Shown: positions 42,975 through 52,151, numbered from the stretch's first letter. The stretch: 57,849 nt of DNA from Mongoliibacter sp. (GCF_007692705.1 NZ_REBN01000116.1:1-57849), one strand, 5' to 3'. Notes: generated from the sequence alone by a model not told the origin. Numbers and translations are program-made.

Positions 42975-44352
42975 ACCTTTCTAGTCTTCTGTAGAGTGAA
43001 GATCGCGTGAGTCCCAATTCTTCTGCTGCCCGGGTAATATGCCCGTTGTGTTTCTGCAAAGCTTTTCTGATCAAAATCTTCTCAACATCCTCTATATTCA
43101 AATGGTCTAAACTCACCATTTCTTCCTGCTTTTCAGGTGCCAACTGTTTTTGCATAAATAAGTCCTCGGGTTGTAGAACAGAATGTGTTGTCATGATTAC
43201 AGCCCTTTCAATACTATGTTGCAATTCCCTGATATTTCCTGGCCAATGGTATTTCTGCATCCTTTTGATCAATGCTTCACCTGCTTTTCTAATATCCTTA
43301 TTGTACTTTTTTGAATACAGTTCAATAAAATGATTTGCCAACAAAGGAATATCTTCCAAACGTTCTCTAAGGGGTGGGAGGGTAATTTCTATGGTATTGA
43401 TCCTGTACAACAAATCCTGTCGGAAAGTATTGTCATATACCATATTGTGAATTGGCATATTGGTGGCTGAAATGAGTCTTATATTTACGGGCAGGCTCTT
43501 ATTTGAACCGACTCTTGTAACTTCTCGGTTTTGCAGTACAGCCAATAATTTGGATTGAAGAGATAAAGGTAAGTTTCCAATTTCATCCAAAAACAAAGTG
43601 CCTTTATTAGCTTGTTCAAAGCGGCCAGCCCTATCTTCTTTCGCGTCAGTAAAAGAACCTTTTTTGTGTCCAAATAGCTCTGATTCAAAAAGGGTTTGCG
43701 TAATCGAACCTAGATCCACACCTACAAAGGCTTCTTTATGTCTTTTAGAGTTCCTATGAATGGCTCTTGCAATTAGCTCTTTTCCTGTCCCATTTTCTCC
43801 CAATATCAAAATATTAGCATCGGTTACGGCCACACGTTCTATGGTTTCAAAAACCTTGACCATGGCAGAACTCTGACCTATGATATCCTTGAATCTGCTA
43901 TCAATATCCTGATAAAGTTGCTGCTGTTGATTTTTGAGTTGTGAAACTTCAAGTTTGGACCTTCTTAGTTGTAGGGCAGAATTGAGTGTTGCCAACAGCT
44001 TTTCATTTTCCCATGGTTTGAGTACAAAATCGGTGGCTCCTTCTTTAATAGCTTTGACAGCGGTATTGACATCTCCATAAGCAGTAATCAGTACAACTAC
44101 GGCAGAGGAGTCCAATTCCAATATTCTATCCAACCAATAAAAACCTTCCTGCCCACTGCTGACATCTTTGGTAAAGTTCATATCCAATAAGATGACATCA
44201 TATTGCTCATTGACAATAAGCACAGGTAGAAGCCCGGGATTGGTTTCCGTATCGACCTGTCCAAAATGTCTCTTAAGAAATATTTTGGCTGCTCTCAATA
44301 AATCCTCGTTGTCGTCAACAATAAGGATTTTTCCGGTTTTATTTTCTTTCAT
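42964..44352 (-). CDS. sigma-54-dependent response regulator (NtrC family)
   Basis: 462 aa from the ATG at 44352. Receiver domain residues 1-120: ILIVDDNEDLLRAAKIFLKR and phospho-acceptor Asp in YDVILLDMNFTKDVSSG. AAA+ domain: Walker A GENGTGKELIARAIH, L1 loop GSFTDAKEDRAGRFEQA in place of the classical GAFTGA, and Walker B LFLDEIGNLPL. The Fis-type HTH at the end is NGHITRAAEELGLTRSSLYR. It would activate sigma-54 promoters after phosphorylation by the adjacent kinase. It is divergent from the adaptor/ABC exporter genes, and this gene order is common in Bacteroidota, so those genes are the likely targets. Confidence 0.93.
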   Translation of the reverse strand: MKENKTGKILIVDDNEDLLRAAKIFLKRHFGQVDTETNPGLLPVLIVNEQYDVILLDMNFTKDVSSGQEGFYWLDRILELDSSAVVVLITAYGDVNTAVKAIKEGATDFVLKPWENEKLLATLNSALQLRRSKLEVSQLKNQQQQLYQDIDSRFKDIIGQSSAMVKVFETIERVAVTDANILILGENGTGKELIARAIHRNSKRHKEAFVGVDLGSITQTLFESELFGHKKGSFTDAKEDRAGRFEQANKGTLFLDEIGNLPLSLQSKLLAVLQNREVTRVGSNKSLPVNIRLISATNMPIHNMVYDNTFRQDLLYRINTIEITLPPLRERLEDIPLLANHFIELYSKKYNKDIRKAGEALIKRMQKYHWPGNIRELQHSIERAVIMTTHSVLQPEDLFMQKQLAPEKQEEMVSLDHLNIEDVEKILIRKALQKHNGHITRAAEELGLTRSSLYRRLERYGL

Positions 44353-44451
44353 GGATATCAAAAATATAAGAACAAATTATCAATTTAGCTGAGCTACGAA
44401 AATTGAAATGTAATTCACCCCAATTTATCTTGAGCTATAAATTGCCAAAAC

Positions 44452-44602
44452 TTGTACCGAAATGATACAATCGGTCAAAGATTTTGAAAAAAAGGTCTAA
44501 GCAGCGCATTCAGCCTATCTTTATTTTTTTGTACTACCACTGCATATTGAGATCTCTGTGTTCTATTCTACACTTTTTGGTCGCTAGCGGACAATTTTGT
44601 AC
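44452..44602. promoter_or_regulatory. three TTGTAC boxes, possible regulator-binding sites
   Basis: TTGTAC occurs at 44452, 44529 and 44597, all in the same orientation. The first and third extend to TTGTAC(C/G)GAAA. The first is also the left arm of an inverted repeat, TTGTACCGAAATGATACAA (44452-44470). They sit 118-263 bp upstream of the adaptor gene start, the usual range for enhancer sites of NtrC-type activators. That the neighbouring regulator binds them is an inference. Confidence 0.35.
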
Positions 44603-44665
44603 GGAAAATTTCCAATGAAAACCATGGGGAAGCCCTTTTTGGCCCTTAATGGCCTTTTTTACGCA

Positions 44666-44682
44666 TGGCATATTAATTGGCA
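44666..44682 (+). promoter_or_regulatory. sigma-54-like promoter candidate (imperfect)
   Basis: TGGCATATTAATTGGCA has the TGGCA of a -24 element and a TTGGC at the -12 position, 33 bp upstream of the adaptor ATG. The -12 GC is one base further away than in canonical TGGCAC-N5-TTGCA, a spacing normally held strictly. A second near-match on the minus strand at 44434-44447 is one base too short. Both are weak. Confidence 0.25.
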
Positions 44683-44714
44683 AATGAGGGACAAGGAATA
44701 ACCCGTAATTTAAA

Positions 44715-45965
44715 ATGGATAGAAAAATTAAAAAGAAGACCTGGACTCCAAAATTTATCGCTATGATAACCGGTGCTGTTTTGGTCGTGAGTTTTATAAT
44801 ATACCAATTTGTATTTGCAGACGCCCGGTCCACCATGAATGTAAACATGGAAAGAGTGACCTTGGCAACAGTCAAAGAAGGTGAGTTTACGGATTATATA
44901 CCTGTCAGTGGAAATATAGAACCAGGTGAGACTTTCTACCTGGATGCCTTAGAGGGAGGAAATATTCAGAAATTGGTCAAGGAGTCCGGTTCCTTTGTGA
45001 ACGAAGGAGATACCATTTTACTATTGGCCAATTCTAAGCTCCAATTGGAAGTTATGGAAAGGGAATCAGGCCTTTATTTTCAGATCAACAACCTGAGGCA
45101 GGTAAGACTCCAACTGGATCAGAATGACCTTAGTCAGCAAGCCCAATTGGCCGAAATAGATTACCAAATCAGCCTTCTAAAACCTCAGTATGAAAGATTT
45201 AAAGAACTTCATCAGAAAAAACTAGTCTCGGACAGAGAGTTTGAGGAGGTTAAAGAACAATACGAATACAATGTAAAAAGAAGAAAGTTGACTTATGAAG
45301 CTTATAGAAACGATTCCATTTCAAGAGCTGGCCAGAAAAAACAGCTTTCTGATTCTGAAAGAAGAATGAATCAGTCATTGGATGGGGTAGGGCATATTCT
45401 TGACAACTTGGCTGTCAGAGCACCAATTACTGGTCAATTGGCTACAGAACAGATGGAAGTCGGTCAATCTATAAGTCCCGGACAACGCTATGGGCAGATT
45501 GATATTCTGGATAAATTCAAGGTGAGGGTTCAGATTGATGAACTTTATCTTCCTAGGGTTTATACAGGGCTAAAAGGATCTTTCAATTTTTCTGGGGGCG
45601 CTTACGAACTTGAAATAGGGAAAATTTATCCAAATGTGACTTCTGGAAGATTCGAAGTAGATATGTTCTTTACTGATGAAGTTCCGACTGGAATCAGAAG
45701 AGGTCAGACAGTCAGGATTAGGTTGGAATTAGGCGAAAGTGAGCAAGCAATATTACTTCCTACAGGTGGATTTTATAAAGACACCGGAGGCAATTGGGTA
45801 TTCGTCCTCAACCAATCTTCGGGAAAAGCCGAAAGAAGAAATATCAGGTTGGGCAGAAAAAACCCTGAATTCTATGAAGTTATTGAAGGACTTCAAGTGG
45901 GAGAAAAGGTAATCGTGAGTGGATACGAGAATTTTGGGAAGAATGAGGTATTGAATTTGAAATAA
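44715..45965 (+). CDS. efflux periplasmic adaptor (HlyD/MacA-like)
   Basis: 416 aa with one N-terminal transmembrane segment (about residues 14-33, AMITGAVLVVSFIIYQFVF). A biotinyl-lipoyl-like half-motif (DALEGGNIQKLVKESGSFVN), a long coiled-coil hairpin (residues about 115-210, rich in Glu, Gln and Lys), the returning half NLAVRAPITGQLATEQMEVG, and a beta-barrel plus membrane-proximal domain define the adaptor fold. It would bridge the inner-membrane FtsX/LolD-type exporter to an outer-membrane channel. It is first of a three-gene block and is divergent from the NtrC-type regulator. Confidence 0.9.
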   Translation: MDRKIKKKTWTPKFIAMITGAVLVVSFIIYQFVFADARSTMNVNMERVTLATVKEGEFTDYIPVSGNIEPGETFYLDALEGGNIQKLVKESGSFVNEGDTILLLANSKLQLEVMERESGLYFQINNLRQVRLQLDQNDLSQQAQLAEIDYQISLLKPQYERFKELHQKKLVSDREFEEVKEQYEYNVKRRKLTYEAYRNDSISRAGQKKQLSDSERRMNQSLDGVGHILDNLAVRAPITGQLATEQMEVGQSISPGQRYGQIDILDKFKVRVQIDELYLPRVYTGLKGSFNFSGGAYELEIGKIYPNVTSGRFEVDMFFTDEVPTGIRRGQTVRIRLELGESEQAILLPTGGFYKDTGGNWVFVLNQSSGKAERRNIRLGRKNPEFYEVIEGLQVGEKVIVSGYENFGKNEVLNLK

Positions 45966-46124
45966 GACATGAGACCCGAGATGGAAAGTGAGTAACCAGA
46001 ATAATCTAAATGACCATCTAAGACTTACGCTCCTCTGGACTGTTGACCGTGATCTGAGGATGCCAAAAAGAAACAAGAAAAAATCTAAAATCATAAATCT
46101 AATATCTACCATACTAATACAACC

Positions 46125-46823
46125 ATGGAAAACATCATCAAAACCGTAAACCTCAAGAAGCTTTACACCACAGAAGAAGTAGAAACTACAGCGTTGGATG
46201 ACATCAATATTGAAATCAAGAAAGGCGAGTTTGTAGCAATCATGGGCCCATCAGGTTGTGGGAAATCTACCTTACTAAATATCATCGGGCTCTTGGATAA
46301 CCCTGACTCAGGTCAGTACTATTTTATAGACAATGAAGTGGCGCAATATTCTGAAAGACAGCGTTCCCAGTTACGAAAAGGTAACATTGGTTTTGTTTTT
46401 CAAAGCTTCAACCTGATCGATGAACTGACCTGTTTTGAAAATGTGGAATTGCCTTTATTGTACCTCAAGACTCCTGCAGATGAAAGAAAAAGACGGGTGG
46501 AAGAAGTGTTGACAAGAATGAACATCATGCATAGAAAAGATCACTTCCCTCAACAACTCTCAGGTGGACAGCAGCAGCGTGTGGCCATTGCCAGGGCAAT
46601 AGTAGCCAAACCCTCAGTGATCCTTGCTGATGAACCTACAGGTAATCTTGATTCTGCAAACGGAGAAGAAGTGATGAGACTTTTGGAAGAATTGAACAAT
46701 GAGGGAACCACTATTGTGATGGTCACCCACTCTCCCCACGATGCCAATTATGCACACAGAATCATCAATCTATTTGATGGTAAAGTTGTCACCGAAAATA
46801 TAAGAGAGCAGTTTCATATTTGA
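46125..46823 (+). CDS. ABC transporter ATP-binding protein (MacB/LolD type)
   Basis: 232 aa. Walker A GPSGCGKSTLLNIIG, signature LSGGQQQRVAIARAI and Walker B VILADEPTGNLDS are all intact, with the H-loop at MVTHSP. The short, single-domain form with the LDEPTGNLD block belongs to the LolD/MacB/FtsE group, which powers mechanotransmission rather than classical transport. It lies 159 bp after the adaptor gene and 320 bp before the permease gene. Both spacers contain no gene, and weak promoters inside them are possible. Confidence 0.95.
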   Translation: MENIIKTVNLKKLYTTEEVETTALDDINIEIKKGEFVAIMGPSGCGKSTLLNIIGLLDNPDSGQYYFIDNEVAQYSERQRSQLRKGNIGFVFQSFNLIDELTCFENVELPLLYLKTPADERKRRVEEVLTRMNIMHRKDHFPQQLSGGQQQRVAIARAIVAKPSVILADEPTGNLDSANGEEVMRLLEELNNEGTTIVMVTHSPHDANYAHRIINLFDGKVVTENIREQFHI

Positions 46824-47143
46824 TAGAAGTTCAGGGGGTAGAAATAAGCTTAAAGAAACATTAGTATTAAGGTCTGATTATGTCCAACCAGATATATGCA
46901 TTGCGATATAAATTGATATATGCCTTCGGCGATATAAAAATCTAGCATCATTCGGATTTACTCATTTCCATTTGTTACTCGGTAGATAAGGAACATAGAA
47001 CCAGTTTTAAATCTAAATAGATGAAACTATTACAAGTTTGAAATGAGGTACAAAACTAAATATTGAATAGGCATAATCTCGTATCTCGGTTCTCGCTTCT
47101 TATTTCTATTATCCAACCTCCAACCACTTAAACTTTCAACACC
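46824..47143. other. 320-bp spacer with a tandem hairpin repeat
   Basis: The stretch at 46891-46938 contains two near-identical units: GATATATGCATTGCGATATA and GATATATGCCTTCGGC followed by GATATAAA. Each can fold with the central GC step. The rest of the spacer is AT-rich with no coding capacity seen, and its end (CTTTCAACACC before the ATG) has no Shine-Dalgarno. Confidence 0.55.
46891..46938. repeat. short tandem palindromic repeat
   Basis: Two copies of a unit starting GATATATGC and ending GCGATATAAA lie back to back in the spacer between the ABC ATPase and permease genes. They differ only in the central bases (ATT versus CTTCG). The shape suggests intergenic palindromic elements; whether more copies exist elsewhere in the genome cannot be seen here. 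Confidence 0.5.
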
Positions 47144-49510
47144 ATGTTTTCTAACTACCTCAAAATCGCACTAAGGGGATTTGCCAAGCATAAGTTGACC
47201 TTTTTCATTAATTTATTTGGACTGGCATTAGGATTATGGGCTACCTTATCCATTGGTTTATGGGTAAAGAGCGAAATGACCATGAACAGGTCTTTCCGGG
47301 AAATCGATCAGGTTTTCAGGATAATGGAACATCAGATCTATGGTTCTGAAGTTTTCACCACCACTTCTACACCAGGAATTCTAGCAGCTGCATTGAAAGA
47401 GGAGTTTCCTGAAGTAGAGTTATCGGCTTGTTATTCATGGAATCAATCCGGATTGTTTATCTATGAAGATAATAAACTGAACCTAACGGGCTTTTATGCA
47501 CAACCAGATTATCTTCATATCATGCAGTATGATATTTTGCATGGGGACAGAAATCAAGCCCTTAATGAAATCAGCCATATTGTACTGAGCAAGGAAGCCG
47601 CTATCAAACTGTTCGGAAGAACCGACGTCATAGGAGAATCTGTGACTTTCAAAGAGACTGATGAAGATACAGCATTTAAGGTAATTGCTGTATTGGATAC
47701 TCAGGCAGATAATGTTAGCGGAAGTTTTGATTTCATTTTGCCTTTTGATTTTTTCTTCGAAAAACCATATAACTCTTGGTTGAAACAATGGGGAAATAAC
47801 GGTCCAAATACCATTGTGAAATTGAATAAAAATTCTGACTGGGAAAATTTTTCTGCCAATATTGAGAATTTTATTTCAGAAAAATTTGAAGGAAGTAATG
47901 TCAAATTGTTTGCCTATCCACAGGCTGAATTGTATTTGAGAGGAAAGTTTGTAGATGGAAAACAAGCTGGCGGAAAAATTGAATACGTGAGGTTGTTTGG
48001 AATTATTGGACTGTTTGTGCTGATCATTGCCTGCATCAATTTCATGAATCTTTCAACTGCCAAATCACAAAAAAGGGCTAAGGAAGTGGGTGTTCGAAAA
48101 GTAGTAGGGGCAGACCGAAATGGACTAATTCAACAATTTCTTGCAGAATCCATCATTCTAACGGTTTTAGCAGGTCTTCTTGCTCTGATTTTAGTGCAAC
48201 TGACATTACCTATTTTCAATAACCTAACTGGCAAAACCATGACAGTTCCTTACGGTGATTTGAGGGCATGGCTGTATTTATTGGGTATCCTTTTGGTTAC
48301 TGGAATCATTGCAGGTTCATACCCTGCATTCTACCTTTCCGCAACCAAGGTTGTATCTGTTTTCAGAAACCTCACACGCTCAGGAAAAGGTGTGGTAATG
48401 GCTAGAAAAGGACTGGTATTATTCCAGTTCATTCTTGCGACCATGTTGATCGTAGCCACCATCGTGGTATTCAAACAAATTGACTTTACCTTGAACAAAG
48501 ACTTAGGCTATGATAAAGAGCAGTTACTGATTGTCAACTTGGAAGGAAGACTTTTCAACAATTTTGAAGAGTACAAAAACCAATTGGAGCTTTTGCCAGG
48601 AGTTCAACTTGCAAGTAGGGCAAGCCATTCTTTATTAGGAAGAAATTCCAATACAGGGTCCGTCAGTTGGGAAGGAAAAGATCCTGAGTTTACAGCCTTG
48701 TTCGAAATTATGAATGTGGATTATGATTTTCTTGAAACCACAGGTATAAAGCTAATTCAAGGTGATAATTTCTCAAGAGACAGAGTCAGTGATACCAGCA
48801 ATGCGGTACTTCTGAATAAGCGGGCCTTTGAATTGATGTCAAAAGACAATCCTGAAGTCAGCAATTTCTCCTGGAATGAGGAGCAGAGGATTCTTGGAGT
48901 CGTAGAAGATTTTCATTTTCAGAGTTTGCATCAGGGGATGGAACCTGTCATAATAAATTTAGAACCGACTTATGCATCAAGGGGATACGTAAGATTGAAT
49001 GCCAATAATATTCAGCAAACTTTAGCTGAGATCAGGAATGTCACAGAAACCTTTGAGCCTTTCTTTCCTTTTGATTACAGTTTTATGGATGAAAATTATG
49101 CAAGGATGTATGAAGAGGATATGAGGACCAAGGAACTTGCCAAATACTTCAGCATACTCTGCATTCTGATCTCATGTTTGGGTTTATTTGGTTTATCGGC
49201 ACATATCGCAGAACAAAAAACAAAAGAAATAGGAATTAGAAAAGTACTTGGGGCTTCAACTTTTTCTATCTTGAATGTGATCAATAAAGAGTTCATCACG
49301 ATAGTAGGAATATCCATTTTGATTGGATCTGGCATAGCCTATTGGTTAATGCAGGATTGGCTTTCCGGATATGCTTATAGGATTGATTTTGAATGGTGGT
49401 TTATAGTCCTTGCAGCTAGTATAATTCTCTTTATAGCCTACATGACAGTGACGCTTCAGGCACTTAAAGCTTCCAGGGTAAATCCAGTATATTCTTTAAA
49501 ATCAGAGTAG
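47144..49510 (+). CDS. ABC transporter permease (FtsX/MacB-like, Bacteroidota long form)
   Basis: 788 aa. A transmembrane helix near residue 20-42 is followed by a large periplasmic MacB-PCD domain (about residues 45-280), then three helices (first at about 283-305, RLFGIIGLFVLIIACINFMN), a second periplasmic domain, and a final set of three helices near 665-780. NLSTAKSQKRAKEVGVRKVVG and AEQKTKEIGIRKVLGAS are the two FtsX coupling motifs, so this is a fused double FtsX protein. With the ATPase and adaptor genes it should form an exporter for lipids, peptides or a toxic compound. Followed by a good terminator. Confidence 0.92.
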   Translation: MFSNYLKIALRGFAKHKLTFFINLFGLALGLWATLSIGLWVKSEMTMNRSFREIDQVFRIMEHQIYGSEVFTTTSTPGILAAALKEEFPEVELSACYSWNQSGLFIYEDNKLNLTGFYAQPDYLHIMQYDILHGDRNQALNEISHIVLSKEAAIKLFGRTDVIGESVTFKETDEDTAFKVIAVLDTQADNVSGSFDFILPFDFFFEKPYNSWLKQWGNNGPNTIVKLNKNSDWENFSANIENFISEKFEGSNVKLFAYPQAELYLRGKFVDGKQAGGKIEYVRLFGIIGLFVLIIACINFMNLSTAKSQKRAKEVGVRKVVGADRNGLIQQFLAESIILTVLAGLLALILVQLTLPIFNNLTGKTMTVPYGDLRAWLYLLGILLVTGIIAGSYPAFYLSATKVVSVFRNLTRSGKGVVMARKGLVLFQFILATMLIVATIVVFKQIDFTLNKDLGYDKEQLLIVNLEGRLFNNFEEYKNQLELLPGVQLASRASHSLLGRNSNTGSVSWEGKDPEFTALFEIMNVDYDFLETTGIKLIQGDNFSRDRVSDTSNAVLLNKRAFELMSKDNPEVSNFSWNEEQRILGVVEDFHFQSLHQGMEPVIINLEPTYASRGYVRLNANNIQQTLAEIRNVTETFEPFFPFDYSFMDENYARMYEEDMRTKELAKYFSILCILISCLGLFGLSAHIAEQKTKEIGIRKVLGASTFSILNVINKEFITIVGISILIGSGIAYWLMQDWLSGYAYRIDFEWWFIVLAASIILFIAYMTVTLQALKASRVNPVYSLKSE

Positions 49511-49517
49511 CATAGAG

Positions 49518-49544
49518 AAGACCGGATTTCTCCGGTCTTTTTTT
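49518..49544 (+). terminator. rho-independent terminator of the exporter block
   Basis: Arms AAGACCGGA and TCCGGTCTT enclose a TTTC loop, followed by a T run. It starts 8 bp after the permease stop codon. The remaining 229 bp to the next gene contain no other recognisable element. Confidence 0.9.
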
Positions 49545-49773
49545 GACCTATTTCATAGCATACCTGTTTTAGACATTTTTTGGTTTTATACCCTTTTGGA
49601 ATCTGATTTGTTCCTGCTTTCAAATGCAAAGGGTATGGACAGAATAGTTAAAAATCGCTATATTCAATCATTGGTAGGTATGGAATGTGATTAATTTGGA
49701 ATTAACATCCTTACCGCAAATTTCAATGATGGTCAAGAAAGAATGGTTATTGTATTGATATAATTTTAAAGAT

Positions 49774-50562
49774 ATGGAACTGAAAATCTATCAGGTAGAT
49801 GCCTTTGCAGATAAGGTTTTTGCCGGAAACCCAGCCGCAGTGGTTCCACTAGAATCCTGGCTTGAAGATGATATACTTCAAAAAATCGCGCAGGAAAATA
49901 ATCTTTCAGAAACAGCCTTTTATATCATAGATGGTGAAAAAGTCTTGATAAGGTGGTTTACCCCTGGAATTGAGGTGGATCTGTGCGGACATGCCACTTT
50001 GGCTACTGCACATGTACTTTTTGAGCATGAAAATTTTGATGGAGATCAAATTTCATTTTTTTCTCATAGAAGTGGAGATTTATCCGTAATGAAAAAAAGC
50101 GATGGGTCTTTAGAATTGGATTTTCCTACTGACCTAATAGAAGAAATTGAACTTTCACCCTGGTTGACGGCACCTTTTCAACCAGTTCCGACAGAGGCTT
50201 ATAAAGGAAAATCCGACATTATCCTCATTTTTGATAATGAGCAGCAAATCAAGACACTTCATTATGACTTGCATAAGATTTCCCAGATCAGGGCTAGGGG
50301 AGTTATTGTTACTGCGCCTGGTGATGAAGTTGATTTCGTTTCCCGTTTTTTTGGCCCTTTGGTGGGTGTGCCCGAAGATCCAGTTACAGGTTCCGCGCAT
50401 ACCAGTTTGACACCCTTATGGGCACAAAAATTAGGTAAAATGCATCTTTTGGCACATCAAGTTTCACATAGAGGTGGAAAACTTAGCTGTGAATTAGCAG
50501 AACAAAGGGTGAAAATCAGGGGTCATGCAATTACTTATCTGATTGGAAATATTTTTTTATGA
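49774..50562 (+). CDS. PhzF family protein (phenazine biosynthesis-like epimerase)
   Basis: 262 aa. QVDAFADKVFAGNPAAVV at the N-terminus, the catalytic Glu in NNLSETAFYII, EVDLCGHATLATAHVLF and GVPEDPVTGSAHTSLTPLW are the complete set of PhzF family blocks, and the two-domain diaminopimelate-epimerase-like fold is expected. No phenazine cluster is nearby, so it is better called a PhzF-fold isomerase with unknown substrate. It is a single gene. Confidence 0.9.
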   Translation: MELKIYQVDAFADKVFAGNPAAVVPLESWLEDDILQKIAQENNLSETAFYIIDGEKVLIRWFTPGIEVDLCGHATLATAHVLFEHENFDGDQISFFSHRSGDLSVMKKSDGSLELDFPTDLIEEIELSPWLTAPFQPVPTEAYKGKSDIILIFDNEQQIKTLHYDLHKISQIRARGVIVTAPGDEVDFVSRFFGPLVGVPEDPVTGSAHTSLTPLWAQKLGKMHLLAHQVSHRGGKLSCELAEQRVKIRGHAITYLIGNIFL

Positions 50563-50655
50563 ATTTTTGAATATAAAATGAAAAAATACTGGTAACAAGA
50601 CTCAAGGGTATTGGATATGGGTTTGATATTATTTTCAACCTAATCAGTACCTTTT

Positions 50656-52002
50656 ATGAAAAATCCAACAAAATCCGGATTGAGACAGTTTTCGAGCTCA
50701 ACAAAGCTTCACGAAAAGACTGTCATTTCAAGTGAAATAATTCCTGCTTTACTTTTCTCTCGTATTGGAAATAAGACATTTCTTATTTTCCTAGTAGGCA
50801 CAATGCTTTTCTTAAGTTCATGTGATAAGGAAGAATCTACAGCACCTAATACCAATGATCCGGAACCAACGGGGAATATTCTGGTCAAAATCAGCACTTT
50901 GGGCGCAGATGATGATCCGGATGGATATACTTTAAAGGTAGAAGGCTCTGCAGAACTAAATACTGATGCAAACGGGGAGTATACCATTCCAAATAAAAGA
51001 GTTGGGCTATACAATGTAGAGTTGACAAATATTTCATCTCACTGTACGGGAAATGGAAATATGCTCAAAGAGGTGACTGTCGCAGCTGATGGAACAACAT
51101 CCGTAGAATTTGAAGTCAGCTGCAAAGCCATATTGAGAGATAGAATTGTATATTCAAAAGGATTGGACAATTTCACAGAGTTTAAATTTCATACCTCAAA
51201 ATTGGATGGGACAAATGAAAAATTACTTCTGGATAAAGTAATCAGCTTTCCGAACTCTATTAGAATTTCTCCTGATGGAACAAAACTCATCTTTCACGAT
51301 AGAATCGAGGAAAATAATTCTGTTCAGCTTTTCCTTATGGATGCAAATGGTGATAATTTGGAAATGATTCCTTTTGAACAAAACACAAACGTTGGGTTTA
51401 TGAATCAATTTAATCCGGTTTGGCACCCTGACAGCAAGAAAATTACATTCAGAAGTGGGAATAAAGTAGTTACCTATGATCTTGAAACTGCGGCAAGAGT
51501 TGAACTTGAATTAGATAATGGGGAATCATTTTCGGTAAACGAGATTCTTGACAACGGTAATAAATTTTTGGGTATATATTTCATTAATGAGGTAGGGGAG
51601 CCTGCCAAGCGTTCTATAGCAACAATGAACTCAAATGGCGGTGATATTAAAATTCTTAAAGAAACCACCGATTATTCCTTCCTTGCACCTAGGGTTGTAA
51701 ATGGCAACACGATAGTTTATATGCAAAGATTCAATGCCCCAGGCTTTTTCCTTGAACCTTGGATGATGAATCTAGATGGAACTGATGATATCCAAATCAA
51801 GAATAAACTTGGGTTTTCCGAAACTGATTTGCCTCAGTCTTTTACACTTTCCCCTGATAAAACTGAAATGATATTTTATATCGCTAATGGGTTCAATTTT
51901 TACTTTGGAAAAACAAAAATCAACGGCAATATCCAGCCTATAAATTTTGAAAACCGAGCACTTAGAATTCACCCAGATTGGTCAGCCGTAACAAGAAAAT
52001 AA
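50656..52002 (+). CDS. lipoprotein with TolB-like beta-propeller repeats
   Basis: 448 aa. The lipobox FLSSC ends a hydrophobic stretch, but it is preceded by an unusually long N-region of about 40 residues; no nearer ATG, GTG or TTG is in frame, so the real start may be a rarer codon or the long leader is genuine. Residues about 75-155 look like a carboxypeptidase-like or fibronectin-like domain (DGYTLKVEGSAELNTDANGE). The C-terminal region carries PD40/TolB-type propeller blades such as PNSIRISPDGTKLIFHD and QSFTLSPDKTEMIFYI. Probably a surface or periplasmic protein of unknown binding function. Confidence 0.7.
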   Translation: MKNPTKSGLRQFSSSTKLHEKTVISSEIIPALLFSRIGNKTFLIFLVGTMLFLSSCDKEESTAPNTNDPEPTGNILVKISTLGADDDPDGYTLKVEGSAELNTDANGEYTIPNKRVGLYNVELTNISSHCTGNGNMLKEVTVAADGTTSVEFEVSCKAILRDRIVYSKGLDNFTEFKFHTSKLDGTNEKLLLDKVISFPNSIRISPDGTKLIFHDRIEENNSVQLFLMDANGDNLEMIPFEQNTNVGFMNQFNPVWHPDSKKITFRSGNKVVTYDLETAARVELELDNGESFSVNEILDNGNKFLGIYFINEVGEPAKRSIATMNSNGGDIKILKETTDYSFLAPRVVNGNTIVYMQRFNAPGFFLEPWMMNLDGTDDIQIKNKLGFSETDLPQSFTLSPDKTEMIFYIANGFNFYFGKTKINGNIQPINFENRALRIHPDWSAVTRK

Positions 52003-52151
52003 TTTATCGGACTTGAAGGCATTGATTGAGGCGTAGTTAAAAGCTACGCCTCATCTTTATGAACTTTTATAAGTGTCGATCAAATCAAAATTCTTATGTT
52101 GCCTTTAAAATTCAATGCTAAAAGTAACAGGCTATCTTCAACTAGCTTTGT

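Noticed and set aside
43640-43700. The NtrC-type regulator has GSFTDA instead of GAFTGA, which might suggest it cannot contact sigma-54
   Set aside because: GAFTDA-type variants occur in many active NtrC-family regulators, and Walker A, Walker B and the HTH are intact, so this alone does not make it defective.
49545-49773. Possible tRNA or small RNA in the spacer after the exporter terminator
   Set aside because: No acceptor-stem or T-loop pattern (GGTTCGAATCC type) is present and no strong stem-loop is visible.
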